Source of the DNA: Hawksworthiomyces lignivorus
Lineage: Eukaryota > Ascomycota > Sordariomycetes > Ophiostomatales > Ophiostomataceae
Length of the DNA stretch: 64,000 bases
Assembly (NCBI GenBank): GCA_002917075.1
Contig: NTMA01000127.1
Location: forward strand, 37,097 to 101,096
Direction: 5' to 3'
The position numbers and the translations under genes are program-made. The notes beneath the pieces are model-generated. The model worked only from the letters and a program-made list of their open reading frames with translations, was not told the origin of the DNA and ran no database searches. Below, piece after piece: positions 43,830 through 55,948 of this stretch; within the stretch, counting starts at the first letter, position 1; each line of letters opens with the position of its first letter.

Positions 43830-45570
43830 ATGTCAGGCCAAGGAGTTTCGCCGGCCACACGGCCGGGAGACGAGCCTCTAGGGTCGCCTACCAGCGGTGC
43901 GGAGGGCATCTTCAGTAATGAGAAGAAAGGGGGAGAGAATATCGACGTGCACGTATCCGAAAACTCGTCTTTGGCTGAAGGCATCGACCTGCTGAGCCAC
44001 CAGGACTTAGATCCGGCTATGAACATGAAGATGCACCTGGTGAACAATGTAAGAAATCCCACGACCAAAGACTTTAACTGAAAGGCGGTGCGCGCTGATA
44101 AACGTAGGCCATTGACGAAATTGGCTGGACCCCATATCATTGGAAGTTGTTTGTGTTGAACGGATTTGGGTAGGTTTTATTAGGTGTCGTCTTCCGCTGG
44201 GCGCGCACGTGTGTCCTTCCTGCTAACCATCCAGGTACGCCGTGGATTCTCTTATTCTCCTCCTCCAGTCCATCATTGCCACGTCTGCCTACACCGAATT
44301 TGGCAAGAAAGGCTATGCCACGGCTCTTAATGTGTCTGTGTACGTCGGTATGCTCGTAGGCGCCATTTTCTGGGGCCTGAGCGCGGACATCATCGGTCGC
44401 CGGTTTGCGTTCAACGTCTCGCTGATGATCTGCTCCACCGCCTGTATCCTCGCAGGCGCCATGCCCAACTGGCCTGCGCTGGGCACCTTCATCGCGCTGA
44501 TTGGCTTTGGCGGCGGCGGCAACCTGGTCCTGGACACGACCGTCTTTCTCGAGTACCTGCCCAGCAAGCAGCAGTGGGCGCTGACGCTCCTGGCCGCCTG
44601 GTGGGGCCTGGGCCAGGCCATCGCCGGGTTCATCGCGTGGGGCTTCATGTCGCCCGCCTACCTCAACTGCTCGTCGGTCGACACCTGCACGCGCCAGAAC
44701 AACATGGGCTGGCGCTATGTCATGTTCACGAGCGGCGCGCTCGTGTTCGTCATGTCGATCCTGCGGTTGACCGTCATCCGCCTGATGGAGACGCCCAAGT
44801 ACCTGCTGGGCCTGGGCGAGGATGCCAAGCTCGTGGACACGCTGCAGCAGATCGCCAACAAGTACGGCCGCTCCTGCTCGCTGACCGTGGAAAAGCTCGA
44901 GGCCTGCGGCGTCGTGCGGACCGCACATAGCGCGCAGCGGTACTCGCTCGGCGAGACGTTTGTGCACTTCCGCGGCCTCTTCGAGACGACCAAGATCGGC
45001 ATCTCCACCGTGCTCATCTGGTTCTCCTGGGCGCTGATCGGCCTCGCGTACCCGCTGTTCTACGTGTTCCTGAGCACGTACCTGGCGTCGCGCGGCGCTG
45101 TCTTTAATGTCTCCACCTACGACACGTGGCGCAACTATGCGCTCGTCAACATCTCCGGCATCTTCGGCCCCATCATCGCCGCCTGGATGTGCGAGATCCC
45201 GCTGCTGGGCCGCCGCTACACCATGTCCATCGGCGCGCTCATCACCAGCGCCTTCTTCTTCGCGTACACGGCTGTGCGCACCGAGTCGCAGAACATTGGC
45301 TTCAGCTGCGCCATCGGCGCGTGCCTCAACATCTACTACGGTACCCTCTACGCCTACACACCCGAGGTGCTGCCCAGTGCCCACCGCGCCACCGGCAACG
45401 GTGTGGCCGTCGCCTGCAACCGCATTATGGGTATCCTCAGCGCCGTCATCGCCACCGTCGCGAACACGAGCACGTCTGCGCCCATCTACGTGTGCGCAGC
45501 GCTGTTCATCGGTATGGCCATTGTCAGTGCCGTGTTCCCGTTCGAGCCGCGCGGCCATCGGAGCTCTTAA
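43830..45570 (+). CDS. MFS transporter, SV2/metabolite:proton symporter type
   Basis: Three exons, 43830-44048, 44108-44169 and 44235-45570, join in frame (introns of 59 and 65 nt), giving 538 residues. A polar N-terminus is followed by AIDEIGWTPYHWKLFVLNGFG, split over exons 2 and 3, which is the entry to helix 1 in fungal MFS members of this type. The conserved GLSADIIGRR loop between helices 2 and 3 follows, then an FGGGGNLVLD helix 4, a PKYLL block before the central loop, and a second half with LLGRRYTMSIG and YTPEVLPSAHRATGNG, resembling the PESPR-like loops of sugar and organic-acid symporters. Twelve membrane helices fit the hydrophobic pattern. The substrate is not determinable; proton-coupled uptake of a sugar, vitamin or organic acid is inferred. 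Third codon positions are strongly GC-rich. Confidence 0.92.
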
Positions 45571-46493
45571 GGGGCCAGCATGGTGCAGAGAGGATGCAAA
45601 CCTGTCTTACGAAGACTCAGTGGCGGTCGATGCTAGTATGGATCTGCATCAGACGATAAAAGATACCCGCAAAACAACGTCGAGTGCGACTTTTTTTTTT
45701 TGCACACAGCCTGTAGTAGGCGGCAGGAGTAGGCTGTGGAAAGCAGAGGAAGGTGGCCATTTTGAAGTTTTTTGGCAAAACCACACGGGTTCCTTCTGTA
45801 TATGAGATTACAGTTCATTTTATTTTCTTTCTTTTCCCATATATCCCTTAAGGACACCAAAGACGGACGTTGGGCCTTATTTGGATTTCCAGAGATACGA
45901 GAAAACGTCGAGTCACGCCCTATTAGGATACCCAAACAGAAGCTTTTTTGCAATAAATGCATCTTTATACCCCAAGACTTTCATCATGTTTTAGACACTG
46001 CCCAGGGGCGACGAGACCAGGCCATCTTTTGCTGTTCATATTCTGTATTGTTAGTGCCAAGACTACGAGCACTGAACACGAGAAACTTTTTTTCTTGTTT
46101 GCCGTCTGTAACCGTGTCGCGTGTTTTTTTTTTTTTTTTAGCACGGCACAAAACAATAGCTGTGGATTTTTCGAAGACGTCTCTCCTGATGCGGCTGCAT
46201 TTCACGATTCGGGGATATTCGTAGAAGGCGAATTGCTTGCAGGACAGCGAACGTTGTAGCCCATTTTCGATTGGAGACTAGAATATGCTTAAATATTCAA
46301 GAGACCCGTGGGAGACGCCTTTGGAGAAGGGAGTTGCACCGTGTCTTATGTGCAGGTTAGCTTTTTTTTCTGCCATGAGCATGAGATTAGAAGATGCGCC
46401 GTTGCGAATTGCGCCGAGTTCCGCATTCCTTTTATGTAACAGGATCATCGAAAATCTTGGGGTGGAGATGGAGGGCGCCGTGGCGATCGCGTG

Positions 46494-46513
46494 TTTTTTT
46501 TTTTTTTTTTTTT
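46494..46513. repeat. T20 homopolymer
   Basis: Twenty consecutive T residues; a second T16 run lies at 46124-46139. Both follow the short sequence tcgcgtg or atcgcgtg. Confidence 0.85.
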
Positions 46514-49382
46514 GTTTCTTGGGGGGGAGAAGCTAGGCACGTGTGAATTCTGGTCCCTGCTTGTCCATTCCTCCGCATTGTCGTTTTCCTTTCTCGGAGA
46601 GAATGGTTGAGAGAGTCTGGGGGAAGAGGCGACCATCGATGCCCTTTTGGCTGATCCCCTCGTGTCTGGCGTCCTGCACATCACATGCCTCTCTGGGGTC
46701 GAGGAGGACTGCCTCTCTTCTCCACAAAACCAGTCTTGTATAGATGCTACGTATGCTTTTCAGAAATCCCCGGCCACGGGGAGGCAAGCTTTATTTCTTT
46801 CTAAACCAGGTGAATGGTATCGTGGGCTCGACATTTCCTGGGATGGGTCCAAGAGACAGGACAGGTCCGAAATCAGTAAGAGAAATAGCTGCTCGTTGAC
46901 GCAGGTGGAAAAGGAACCACAGCAGCCACAGCAGATAAGCAAACATTTTGACTTCACCAGGCTGCAACCATGATGGAACAGAAAGATGAAGACATTGTAC
47001 GATTACATATAGATAAGGACCCAATTCGCTTTTCAATATTTCTCTCTTCTCTATCTAGCCATTTTCCTAGTTGCTTTATCTCCTCTGGTTGTCCTTTTTT
47101 TGGTTTTCTGTCTTCATTCTATTGGGTTTATCTTGGCTTTATCAGTCTCCATCGTGGCGGCAACAATCCAAACATATGCCTGGGGGGGGCAGAAGGCTGG
47201 CCCACACATCACGGCGTCACGTAACAATCGCATTGGCGTAGAAAATGTCTTGAAACAATTGCTTGCATTTGGTGGAAAGCCAGTATCAATAATACGCAAA
47301 TGCGCTGTAGTGCGCTACTCCGCAGGCTGATTGCAACAAGCAGATGAATATGGGCCATACTGAATCAAAGCAGATTCGGGCTCGTGTTGGAAGGGCAAGT
47401 GGACGTCTGTTATCTATGCAACAATAGGATCCGTTATCGTGTGGAGGAGAGTGCTGTAGACAAAATAGTCATACGGGAGGGAAAGAGGTTAGAAAAGGGG
47501 AAGCGCGATCGAGGACTGGCAGAGAGCTTCTAGCGCACGGAGTTGATCCGCACTAGCACGATGAGATTGAGCAAAAAGTGTGTGTGGGAGCGCGTGTGCT
47601 TGTGTGCGTGAGTGTGCAGGCGCCATAGAGCGTATCTCGTGCGTCCAAGCCACTAGGCAGTTATTCTACGAAACGTTACATGAGAATTGCATCTGCAAAT
47701 ACCACTTCAACTGCCATGACAGATACAGCTAACAGGCCAAGACCAGCTGCTTTTTCTCGTAGTGCCCTGCTCAGGCCCACCACTCCAGCCCCCCTGGCTT
47801 TGATTTGCCAGGACATTGCGGAGGTGGCACCTTGACGAAAAGGCGCCCCAAAAGCTTATAAGGGAAAGTGTGTCCGTACCATGTAGCTTGCGGGAAAATT
47901 AGGTATTTTGCACATGCATTTCACAGCAAAAGTATACTTCTTCAGACGCCTGCCTGAATAGGTTGGTAGAGGCCAACTGGGCCAATGAGCAGGAACAGCC
48001 AGAAGTTACCTCCCTAGCAAGAAATTGAAAGCGGGGCCTTCAGTGTCTCGCCGCACAGCCGGCCAATGACCATTAGCTTTATTCGGTCCGGCCTTATCGA
48101 TCTGGAGCAAGAAAGGCAAAAAAGAAACGGGGCTCTAAAACCTTGTGACTTTCACCGTTGTTCTTTTTTCTTGTATCTCAATTGGGAAGCAATGTTCTGC
48201 AAACCAACCCTGCTTTTTGTAGGCTTTCGATGGCTCGCTCTTGCTCTGGATTTTATCAAATTGTCTTAGATTTAGGAAGGGACAGAGTAGACATTACTTG
48301 TACTTGCCTTCTACTCTGCGTGGAGAGCCTCCCGTAGACCAGCAAAAAACCTTTGCAAAACACGTCCCAGAGACTTGCTGTACAGGTACTCGTTTGTACT
48401 ACTCCACTCTTTGTTGCACTCCCGATCATTAGTTTTCCTGGTCCTCGGAGAGTGACATGAGCCCTACTCGTATTTCTGTAAGCCTACGGCGTACCGGGTC
48501 CTTCTGTCTTACCATTACGAAGCTGCGTCTTAAGAGTGAATTTCAACTGCTTCTTTGATGCTTCATTGGAGGAACAGGGTGCAGCATACGCGACCATCCC
48601 GTCTCTCGCGGTCTTGTTCTCTTGGCTTTTGACTCAAGTCTGCCCTGTTCTGTGGCTTGACTTTTTCCGCCTATTTCTTTTTTTATATTGATCTTCGCCC
48701 GTATTCAATCCAATAGCTCAGCGTGTGATCGGTCTCGCGTCAGCCTTTGCCTTGCGCCCTATGTCGTGAGAGAACAACAATGAGCAGCGTAAAGCAACCT
48801 GAAAGAAATCCACTGTAAACACGACCGCAGCACTGCATAACCACACAGACTCTTCGGTCACTTGCCTCGATCACTCTCATTTACTGTCCCCCTCCCCCAA
48901 AATTCCTCAGCCAACCCTCTGGACCCGCCATCACCATTACGTCCCCCAGTCTGGCTCCTCTCTTTGGGGTCTCTTTTCGTGTCTCTCCACTTAGTGTTAC
49001 CTAAAGGTGAATGACGGTACATATTGCATTTACTCTCTTACTGCATGTGCCCGCTCCCCATAGTTTCGTCAGACTACAAAGCGAGCACAGAGATAGGAGC
49101 AGATACGGAATCAGAAGAGTGGGAATACCCGCACGGAAGAGGACGTTAGACTGCGGTTGTCACGTAACCACGCCTTGAGCTCCCTCTCTCTCTGTGCGTC
49201 TCTCTCCCCTATCTGTGTGTACGAGTACTATCTCTTCGTTCTTCTTTCTCTGCCTCCAATCCCTCCCTCTCTCTCGCGTTTCTATCTTCACTGCTCCTCA
49301 CTACCCTGATACCACATCTTGTCCAGCAACTAAACGTCCCCCTTCCACACTGACAACTCGACACAAACAGCCACCCCTCCTC

Positions 49383-49409
49383 TTGTTGTTGTTGTTGTTG
49401 TTGTTGTTG
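49383..49409. repeat. (TTG)9 microsatellite
   Basis: Nine uninterrupted TTG units lie in the C+T-rich stretch upstream of the UNC93-like gene. It is probably length-variable between strains. Confidence 0.9.
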
Positions 49410-50558
49410 ACGGTACCCTACCTCGACCTTGACGCTACAACGCTATCGGAGTCCGTACTACCACCCGGTTTGCATCCCATGTACCGCTGCCCGTCCGGCT
49501 CATGCAAACCTGACCATACCAAAGACGACTAAGCAGTGGCTGCTACCTTGCATCCGCTGCGTTGGTCTTTTTTATTTTAAACTTTTTTTCGTTGTGGACC
49601 ATAGAGTGAGTTGCTTTTGGCTTTTTTTCTTCTGGTGTCCCCTTAATTACCAATATCACCTATCTCGTGTCATCCATAGCCCTTGAGCTTGGACCGGCCG
49701 TTTATGTGGTTTCATTTCTTGCCTTGCGTCTGGTTTCTTGTCATGTCCCATTGATATTATTATTATTTTTACTACTTGGGTCTTTCTTTCTGGTTGTATC
49801 TCTCTGCAACCCTCCCGCTGCTCACGACAGCTTTTTAACCGTGCGAAGACCCAGCTCCCCAGTTAGCTCTCCCTACATTTATCTCTTCCATCCCCTTCTC
49901 TTTCACTTTTAATTCCCCCTTCCTTTCTCTTCTCCAGTCTCCGTTTTTCAACCTCAACATTAACCAAAACGTCAAAAGGTTAGTTCCGGTGAGATTCCCG
50001 AACGGGCGGTTCCTCCTTTTTTAATTGCCTATGCCCATCTTTCCCCTTCTCATATTGTCCTGCTGGCTCGTGTAGATTGCTTGGCACTTTACATCCCAAT
50101 TTAGCCGCCTCTCGCTTGCACACATTTTCCCTGATATCCTCAACTTACACACGCGTCGCTTGCCCTTTCCCCAAGCTTGTCGCCCTTTCGAGGCTTTTTC
50201 TTATCTCGTTAGTTGGTTGGTTCTCCACTGCCTTTCTCGTGCAAGCAGAGTCGTTCCCAGCGCCTCGGCTCTCTAGTGAAGCGACAACACGAACCCTATT
50301 GTTACATGTTGGCCCCAGTCGAGACCTCTTTTGGCCCCCATGTCAACTTATTGTATTTTTTTGGCTCTTTTTATTTTCGGCTGCCCCATATTAGACACAC
50401 TTGCACCGATTCTTCTAGAGCAGTCATCTTTTCATGTTCACATCCTACATTTTGTCCACTGAGCTCTCTTGTACTAGAAAATTTTGGCATCTAAACTAAC
50501 AGTCTCTTAAAAGGGCTAGCGATCTTCTCACTTAGACACGCCTCAATCTGTTAGCACA

Positions 50559-52308
50559 ATGGCCGACGAGAAGATCGTTGACACCGCTCCGGAGGGCGCT
50601 CCTGCTCCAGCTCCCGCCAATGATGGCACCTTGATTCGACCGGCAGGATGGAAGTACAAGAGCGTCAAAATCTTTGGCCGAGAGCTGTGGTTTGCATCGC
50701 CCAAGGTTCAGCTCTTTATGGTCGCCATGGTCTGCTTCCTGTGTCCCGGCATGTTCAATGCCATCACCGGTATGGGCGCTGGTGGCCAGATGACCGCTTA
50801 TGCCAGTGACTCTGCCAATACTGCCCTCTACTCCGTTTTTGCCGTCATTGGTTTCTTTTCTGGTTCCTTCGCCAACCGTCTCGGTGTGAAGCCGACTCTG
50901 GCCATTGGCGGCATTGGCTACTGCATCTACGCCGCCAGCTTCCTGTGCTACTCGCACACCCAGAACCAGGGCTTCGTCATCTTCGCCGGCGCCTTCCTCG
51001 GTCTCTGCGCTGGTCTGCTCTGGACGGGCCAGGGCACCATTATGATGTCCTACCCCCCTGAGAACCAGAAGGGCCGCTACATCAGCTGGTTCTGGATCAT
51101 CTTCAACCTGGGCGCTGTCATTGGCGCCCTCATTCCCCTGGGCCAGAACATCCACGTCACCGAGGCCAAGGCTGTTACGGACGGTACCTATGCCGGTTTT
51201 ATCGTGCTGATGTTCCTCGGTGCCGTCCTCGCCGTCTGCCTCTGCAACGCCTCGGCCATTATTCGCGAGGATGGCTCCAAGGTCATCCTGATGAAGAACC
51301 CGTCGTGGCAGTCGGAGCTCATCGGTCTCAAGGACACCCTGTTCAACGACCCCTGGATCGTGCTGCTGTTCCCCATGTTCTTTGCGTCCAACGTCTTCTA
51401 CACCTACCAGACCAACGAGATGAACGCGGCCTTCTTCAACACGCGCACCCGTGCTCTCAACAACGTGCTGTACTGGTCCGCGCAGATCTTTGGTGCGGTC
51501 GTTTTCGGCTACGCCCTTGACTACAGCAAGGTCCGCCGCAGCATCCGTGCTAGGATCGCCCTCGCCACCCTCTTCTCCCTTTCCTTCGCCATCTGGGGAG
51601 GCGGTTGGGCCTGGCAGAAGCAGCAGATGACGCGCGAGGAGGTCACGCCCCCGACCCAGAGCCCCGACTTCCACCCCGTCGACTGGACGGATGGCGGCAA
51701 GCTCTACATTGGCCCCATGTTCCTGTATATCTTCTACGGCTTCTTCGATGCCTGCTGGCAAACCAGCATCTACTGGTGAGCTCTTCATTCTTCAAGATCA
51801 CGGCTTCGACCACGTCTGGCTAGCAGCAGATGGCTAACTAAAATAGGTACATGGGCGCTCTCTCCAACTCTGGCCGTAAGGCTGCCAACTTGGCTGGCTT
51901 CTACAAGGTAAGCTATATGAACAGAGGGAGACTCATACCCTCCTCATATTTTCTCGATCTCACTGCTAATGATTTCTACAGGGCATCCAGTCTGCCGGTG
52001 CTGCCGTGTTCTGGCGCCTTGACGGCCTCGGCAAGCCGTTCAATACCATTTTTGGTGCCACTGTACGTTTGTTCCTGACGCAGTCTCTCTCCCTTACGAA
52101 CAGCTCCAAGGGATCAGCAATTGCTAACGATTTTATCTAGTGGGGTCTCCTGGCTGGTGCCCTTTTGATCGCTTCTCCTCTGATCGTGTACCGCATTAAG
52201 GATACCGTGCCGGTCGAGGAGGACCTGAAGTTTTCCGACGAGACGATCGAAGATGTCGTAGCTCCTGGTGCGCTGCAGGACAAGGTGCCGACCACCGTCG
52301 AAGTGTAA
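50559..52308 (+). CDS. UNC93-like (DUF895) MFS membrane protein
   Basis: Four exons, 50559-51775, 51847-51907, 51982-52062 and 52141-52308, join in frame (introns of 71, 74 and 78 nt, all clustered at the 3' end), giving 508 residues. After a polar alanine/proline-rich N-terminus the pattern is that of fungal UNC93-like proteins: SPKVQLFMVAMVCFLCPGMF in helix 1, GIGYCIYAASFLCY, GLCAGLLWTGQGTIMMSYP, KGRYISWFWIIFNLG, and a second half with YQTNEMNAAFFNTRTRALNN and ALSNSGRKAANLAGFYKG only completed by splicing. About eleven to twelve membrane helices are visible. Animal UNC93 relates to potassium-channel regulation; the fungal role is not established and the cargo is unknown. The acidic tail is cytosolic by topology inference. 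Confidence 0.92.
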
Positions 52309-53899
52309 AGAGTACATTATCTCCGAAGAAAATCTAGCAAATCGAGCCGGGCGCTATGGTATATAGCTGCCATCATTAATTCTCAACAGATGGAGGACGA
52401 AGAGACATGCATCGATTTTTTATTTTTGATCCTATTTGGGAGGTAGTGCTGCAAATTGCGGCGGAAGGGGAAATAGCGTGGAAAAGAGAGTCCTTGTGGA
52501 GGTCAAAAGTCTCAATGGAGAAGACGGGAACATTCTATACATACGACTTTTTATTAATGTTCAACAACATTGTGATACCTCAACCTTTGTTTCTTTCTAG
52601 TCTTGATTCGACAATATTTAATTTGCAATACCCGACGAATTGTTCTCGTCGCTGGCTGAGGCCTTGGAAAGCGAGGATGAGCGCTTTTGCACGTGATTCA
52701 AAAATGTGAGCGATGTTGACCAAAATTTCCATCAACACGTGATGACGGTAAAAGGCAAATCAGCTGAGAGTAACTCGTACTGGAACACCTCCCGGTGCTC
52801 TATCATGCTCAGTCAAGATCCGAGTTTTGTCCGCTGAAGAAGTCTGTAAATAGAAGGAAAGGCTCTCTCTCGTGACAATGGCAAATGAAGGAGAAACGTA
52901 GGGCCAATTATATTGTTTAGCGGTGAGAGCGTGGCAAAAGGTATTTGAAAAGGCCATTCCACATGCAAACGAAACACATCACGAAGCAATAACAATGCAG
53001 CTCTTCTACGTCTACCCTGTCCAAGACAAGAGAGCCCGCCGATGCAGCTCCGATTGAGTTCCGGGATTCGGCTGAGGTTTCTAAACAAGCGCTCTGTTCG
53101 CCATACAGCGCAACGCGGGTTTCGCGGGCGAGAGAGAGCGAGGCCAGAGACTGAACCGAACGCGAACAACGGGTTTCGTCATAGGGAGGATTGGCCAATG
53201 GGAAGCTTGAGGTTAGACGAGTCAGTGGGCTGAGCTGAGTGAGGGGCGGTTGAGCAGGAAAACGAGAGCAACATTATTGATCCGCGCCGTATACAGCGAG
53301 GAGGGGCAAGCTGGGATTCTTAGTGCGTGCAAATGTATAAGGCTACCGCTCTCCTCTTCGCTATGGACGAACGGGAGGTGTTTGTTAGCACAACCTGGAG
53401 AAGTTCGGCTGCCGCTCGGTAAAAGAACTTCGACTGGAGACATCAGCATCTTGTTAGCGTCAAACCCGAGACGGACCTCCCACCGAAAGGCTAGGAGCTA
53501 CGAGAGAGAGAAGGCAATCCCAAGTGAATAGAGACAAGAAATAGGAGAACAATAAAGAAAGAAAGAAAAGCACAAAGCAGAAGAAGAAACCCCAGAAGAA
53601 CGGGAATGCAGTACTGGCGTGACCTGACGGAATTCAAAGGCTAAAAAAAAAAACAGCTGTCATCGCTGCCCATTGGACAATCCGGAAATCAGGAATAAGC
53701 AGTCATCTGTTCCTGATAATCGCCTCCTCCACCACCCCGTCAGTACTTTGCGTGTGTTATTACTCTACCCCGGAGTGGTCCAAAGCCGGTCGCCCCTCTC
53801 TTTTCTTTCATTCTTTGGACTTCGCCGTGTGTGTCGTCTCCAGAATAAATAAATAAAAAGAAAAGAAAGAAATAGAGGGTCCCCTCCCTTACTCTAGTT
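52309..53899. other. Intergenic, no gene recognised
   Basis: About 1.6 kb without a supported gene. A CCGGAG hexamer at 53770-53775, inside CCCCGGAG, matches the loose CreA consensus upstream of ACH1, but such a short motif is expected by chance. A-rich runs occur near 53530-53590 and 53645. Confidence 0.4.
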
Positions 53900-54162
53900 C
53901 TGCTCTTTTTTCTCGTTTTTCTGGAGCTTCTTTTAATCCCCCTTTCTTCTTTTCTTCCTTCTCCCTCTTCCTCCCCTATTCCTTTCCTTTCTCTTTTTTC
54001 TTGCGTGGAGACCAGTGTCTAGCTGTCGTTGGCCTGGATTGCTATTGATATCTCCATAACTCCTCTTCGGGTTGAACCTCACCCTTCGTTCCAAGTGACT
54101 TGCTCGTCACAGCTTAAACAGCTTCTTCCTTTTCGTCTTGCCCCTGCTTCTCCTTCGCAAGT
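53900..54162 (+). promoter_or_regulatory. C+T-rich, ATG-free leader of ACH1
   Basis: This stretch is dominated by long pyrimidine tracts and contains no ATG before the ACH1 start. This is the usual promoter-proximal and leader composition of strongly expressed fungal genes. The exact transcription start cannot be set. Confidence 0.5.
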
Positions 54163-55948
54163 ATGGCTTCCGCCGCCCTCAAGTCGCGTATCCAGCGCGC
54201 ATCCATGCTGGCCAAGGTGTGCCAGCCCCAGGACCTGCTGCACCATTTCCCCAACGGAACGTATATCGGCTGGTCCGGCTTTACCGGTGTTGGTTATCCG
54301 AAGTAAGTTCACTCTGTCCCCGCGCGGCTGTGGCTCACTAAGCCTATATGGGAAGAAAGTCCAAGCCTTGGAAAGGAAGTAAAAAGAAGAAAGAATAAAA
54401 AAAAAAAATAAAAGAAATGAAATCCGGGAATATCTGCTATGCGTGTTAGTTGTGTGGACCCTTGGCTAACCAATTTTTTTTTTTTTGCTCCTTTCCCCGG
54501 CGGGCAGGAAAATCCCGACCTTTTTGGCGGACCACGTGGAGAAGAACAACCTGCAGGGCCAGCTGCGGTACACGCTGTTTGTGGGGGCGTCGTCGGGCGC
54601 GGAGACGGAGAACCGGTGGGCCGGGCTGGACATGATCGAGCGGCGGTCGCCGCACCAGGTGGGCAAGGCGATCGCCAAGGGCATCAACAGCGGCAAGATC
54701 AAGTTCTTCGACAAGCACCTGTCCATGTTCCCCATGGACCTGGTGTACGGCTACTACACCAAGGACCGGCCCAGCGGCCACCGGGGGCTGGACGTGACCG
54801 TGGTGGAGGCGACGGACATCTTGCCCGACGGCAGCATCGTGCCGGGCGCGTCGGTGGGCGCGACGCCCGAGCTGATGCAGATGGCCGACAAGATCATCAT
54901 CGAGGTCAACACGGCGCTGCCGTCGTTTGAGGGCCTGCACGACATCACGACGACGGACCTGCCGCCGCGCCGCAAGCCGTACCTGATCACGACGGTCGAG
55001 GACCGCATCGGCACCACGTCGATCCCGCTGGACCCGGAGAAGGTCGTGGGCATCGTCGAGTCCGACTACCAGGACCAGACGCTGCCCAACACGCCGGCGG
55101 ACGAGTCGTCGGCGCAGATCGCGGGCCACCTGATCGAGTTCTTTGAGCACGAGGTGCAGCAGGGCCGCCTGCCGCCCTCGCTGCTGCCGCTGCAGTCGGG
55201 CATCGGCAACATCGCCAACGCCGTCATCGGCGGCCTGCAGAACGCGCACTTCTGGCACCTCAAGGTGTGGACCGAGGTCATCCAGGACACGTTTTTGGAT
55301 CTCTTCGACTCGGGCCACCTCGACTTCGCCACCGCCACCTCCATCCGCTTCTCGCCCGACGGCTTCCGCCGCTTCTACGCCAACTGGGAGAGCTACAAGG
55401 ACCGCCTGCTGCTGCGCTCCCAGCAGGTCTCCAACTCGCCCGAGCTCATCCGCCGCCTCGGCGTCATCGGCATGAACACCCCCGTCGAGGTCGACCTCTA
55501 CGCCCACGCCAACAGCACCTGCGTCGGCGGCTCGCGCATGCTCAACGGCCTCGGCGGCTCCGCCGACTTCCTGCGCAACTCCAAGTACTCCATCATGCAC
55601 ACCCCCTCCGCACGCCCCTCCAAGACCGACCCCCACGGCATCAGCTGCATCGTCCCCATGTGCACCCACGTCGACCAGACCGAGCACGACCTCGACGTCA
55701 TCGTCACCGAGCAGGGCCTCGCCGACGTCCGCGGCCTCAGCCCCCGCGAGCGCGCCCGCGTCATCGTCAAAAAGTGCGCCCACCCGCTCTACCAGCCCAT
55801 CCTCTCCGACTACCTCGACCACGCCGACAGCTACTGCCTCAAGCGCGGCATGGGCCACGAGCCCCACCTGCTGTACCAGGCCTTTGACCTGCACCGCGCC
55901 CTCGACGAGCACGGCAGCATGCTCAAGTTCAACGGCTGGAAGGTGTGA
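54163..55948 (+). CDS. ach1: Acetyl-CoA hydrolase / CoA-transferase
   Basis: Exon 1 (54163-54302) and exon 2 (54508-55948) join in frame across a 205-nt intron, the longest resolved in this window, giving 526 residues. The protein spans the whole acetyl-CoA hydrolase/transferase family: [15 protein letters not shown] split by the intron, then [43 protein letters not shown], and in the second domain [14 protein letters not shown] and [19 protein letters not shown], whose glutamate is the CoA-thioester-forming residue in the family. Fungal Ach1 is mitochondrial and moves CoA between acyl-CoA and acetate or succinate, protecting against acetate and propionate stress. The basic N-terminus (KSRIQRA) suits mitochondrial import. 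Strong GC3 bias creates a 551-codon antisense frame, rejected as a gene. Confidence 0.96.

Larger units (their letters stand above)
45571..50558. other. Long gene-free region of about 5 kb
   Basis: No protein-coding gene could be supported here on either strand. It contains T16 (46124-46139) and T20 (46494-46513) runs, each preceded by cgcgtg, and a nine-unit TTG tract (49383-49409). From about 48840 to 50558 the sequence is strongly C+T-rich, which fits a long promoter and 5' leader of the UNC93-like gene, possibly with leader introns. A long non-coding RNA is possible but not shown. Confidence 0.45.

Noticed and set aside
44137..45558. 473-codon minus-strand open frame over the MFS transporter
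   Set aside because: It is the antisense shadow of a clear twelve-helix transporter with spliced exons.
50532..51788. 418-codon minus-strand open frame over the UNC93-like gene
   Set aside because: Same cause: antisense of a GC3-biased membrane protein, acidic composition without motifs.
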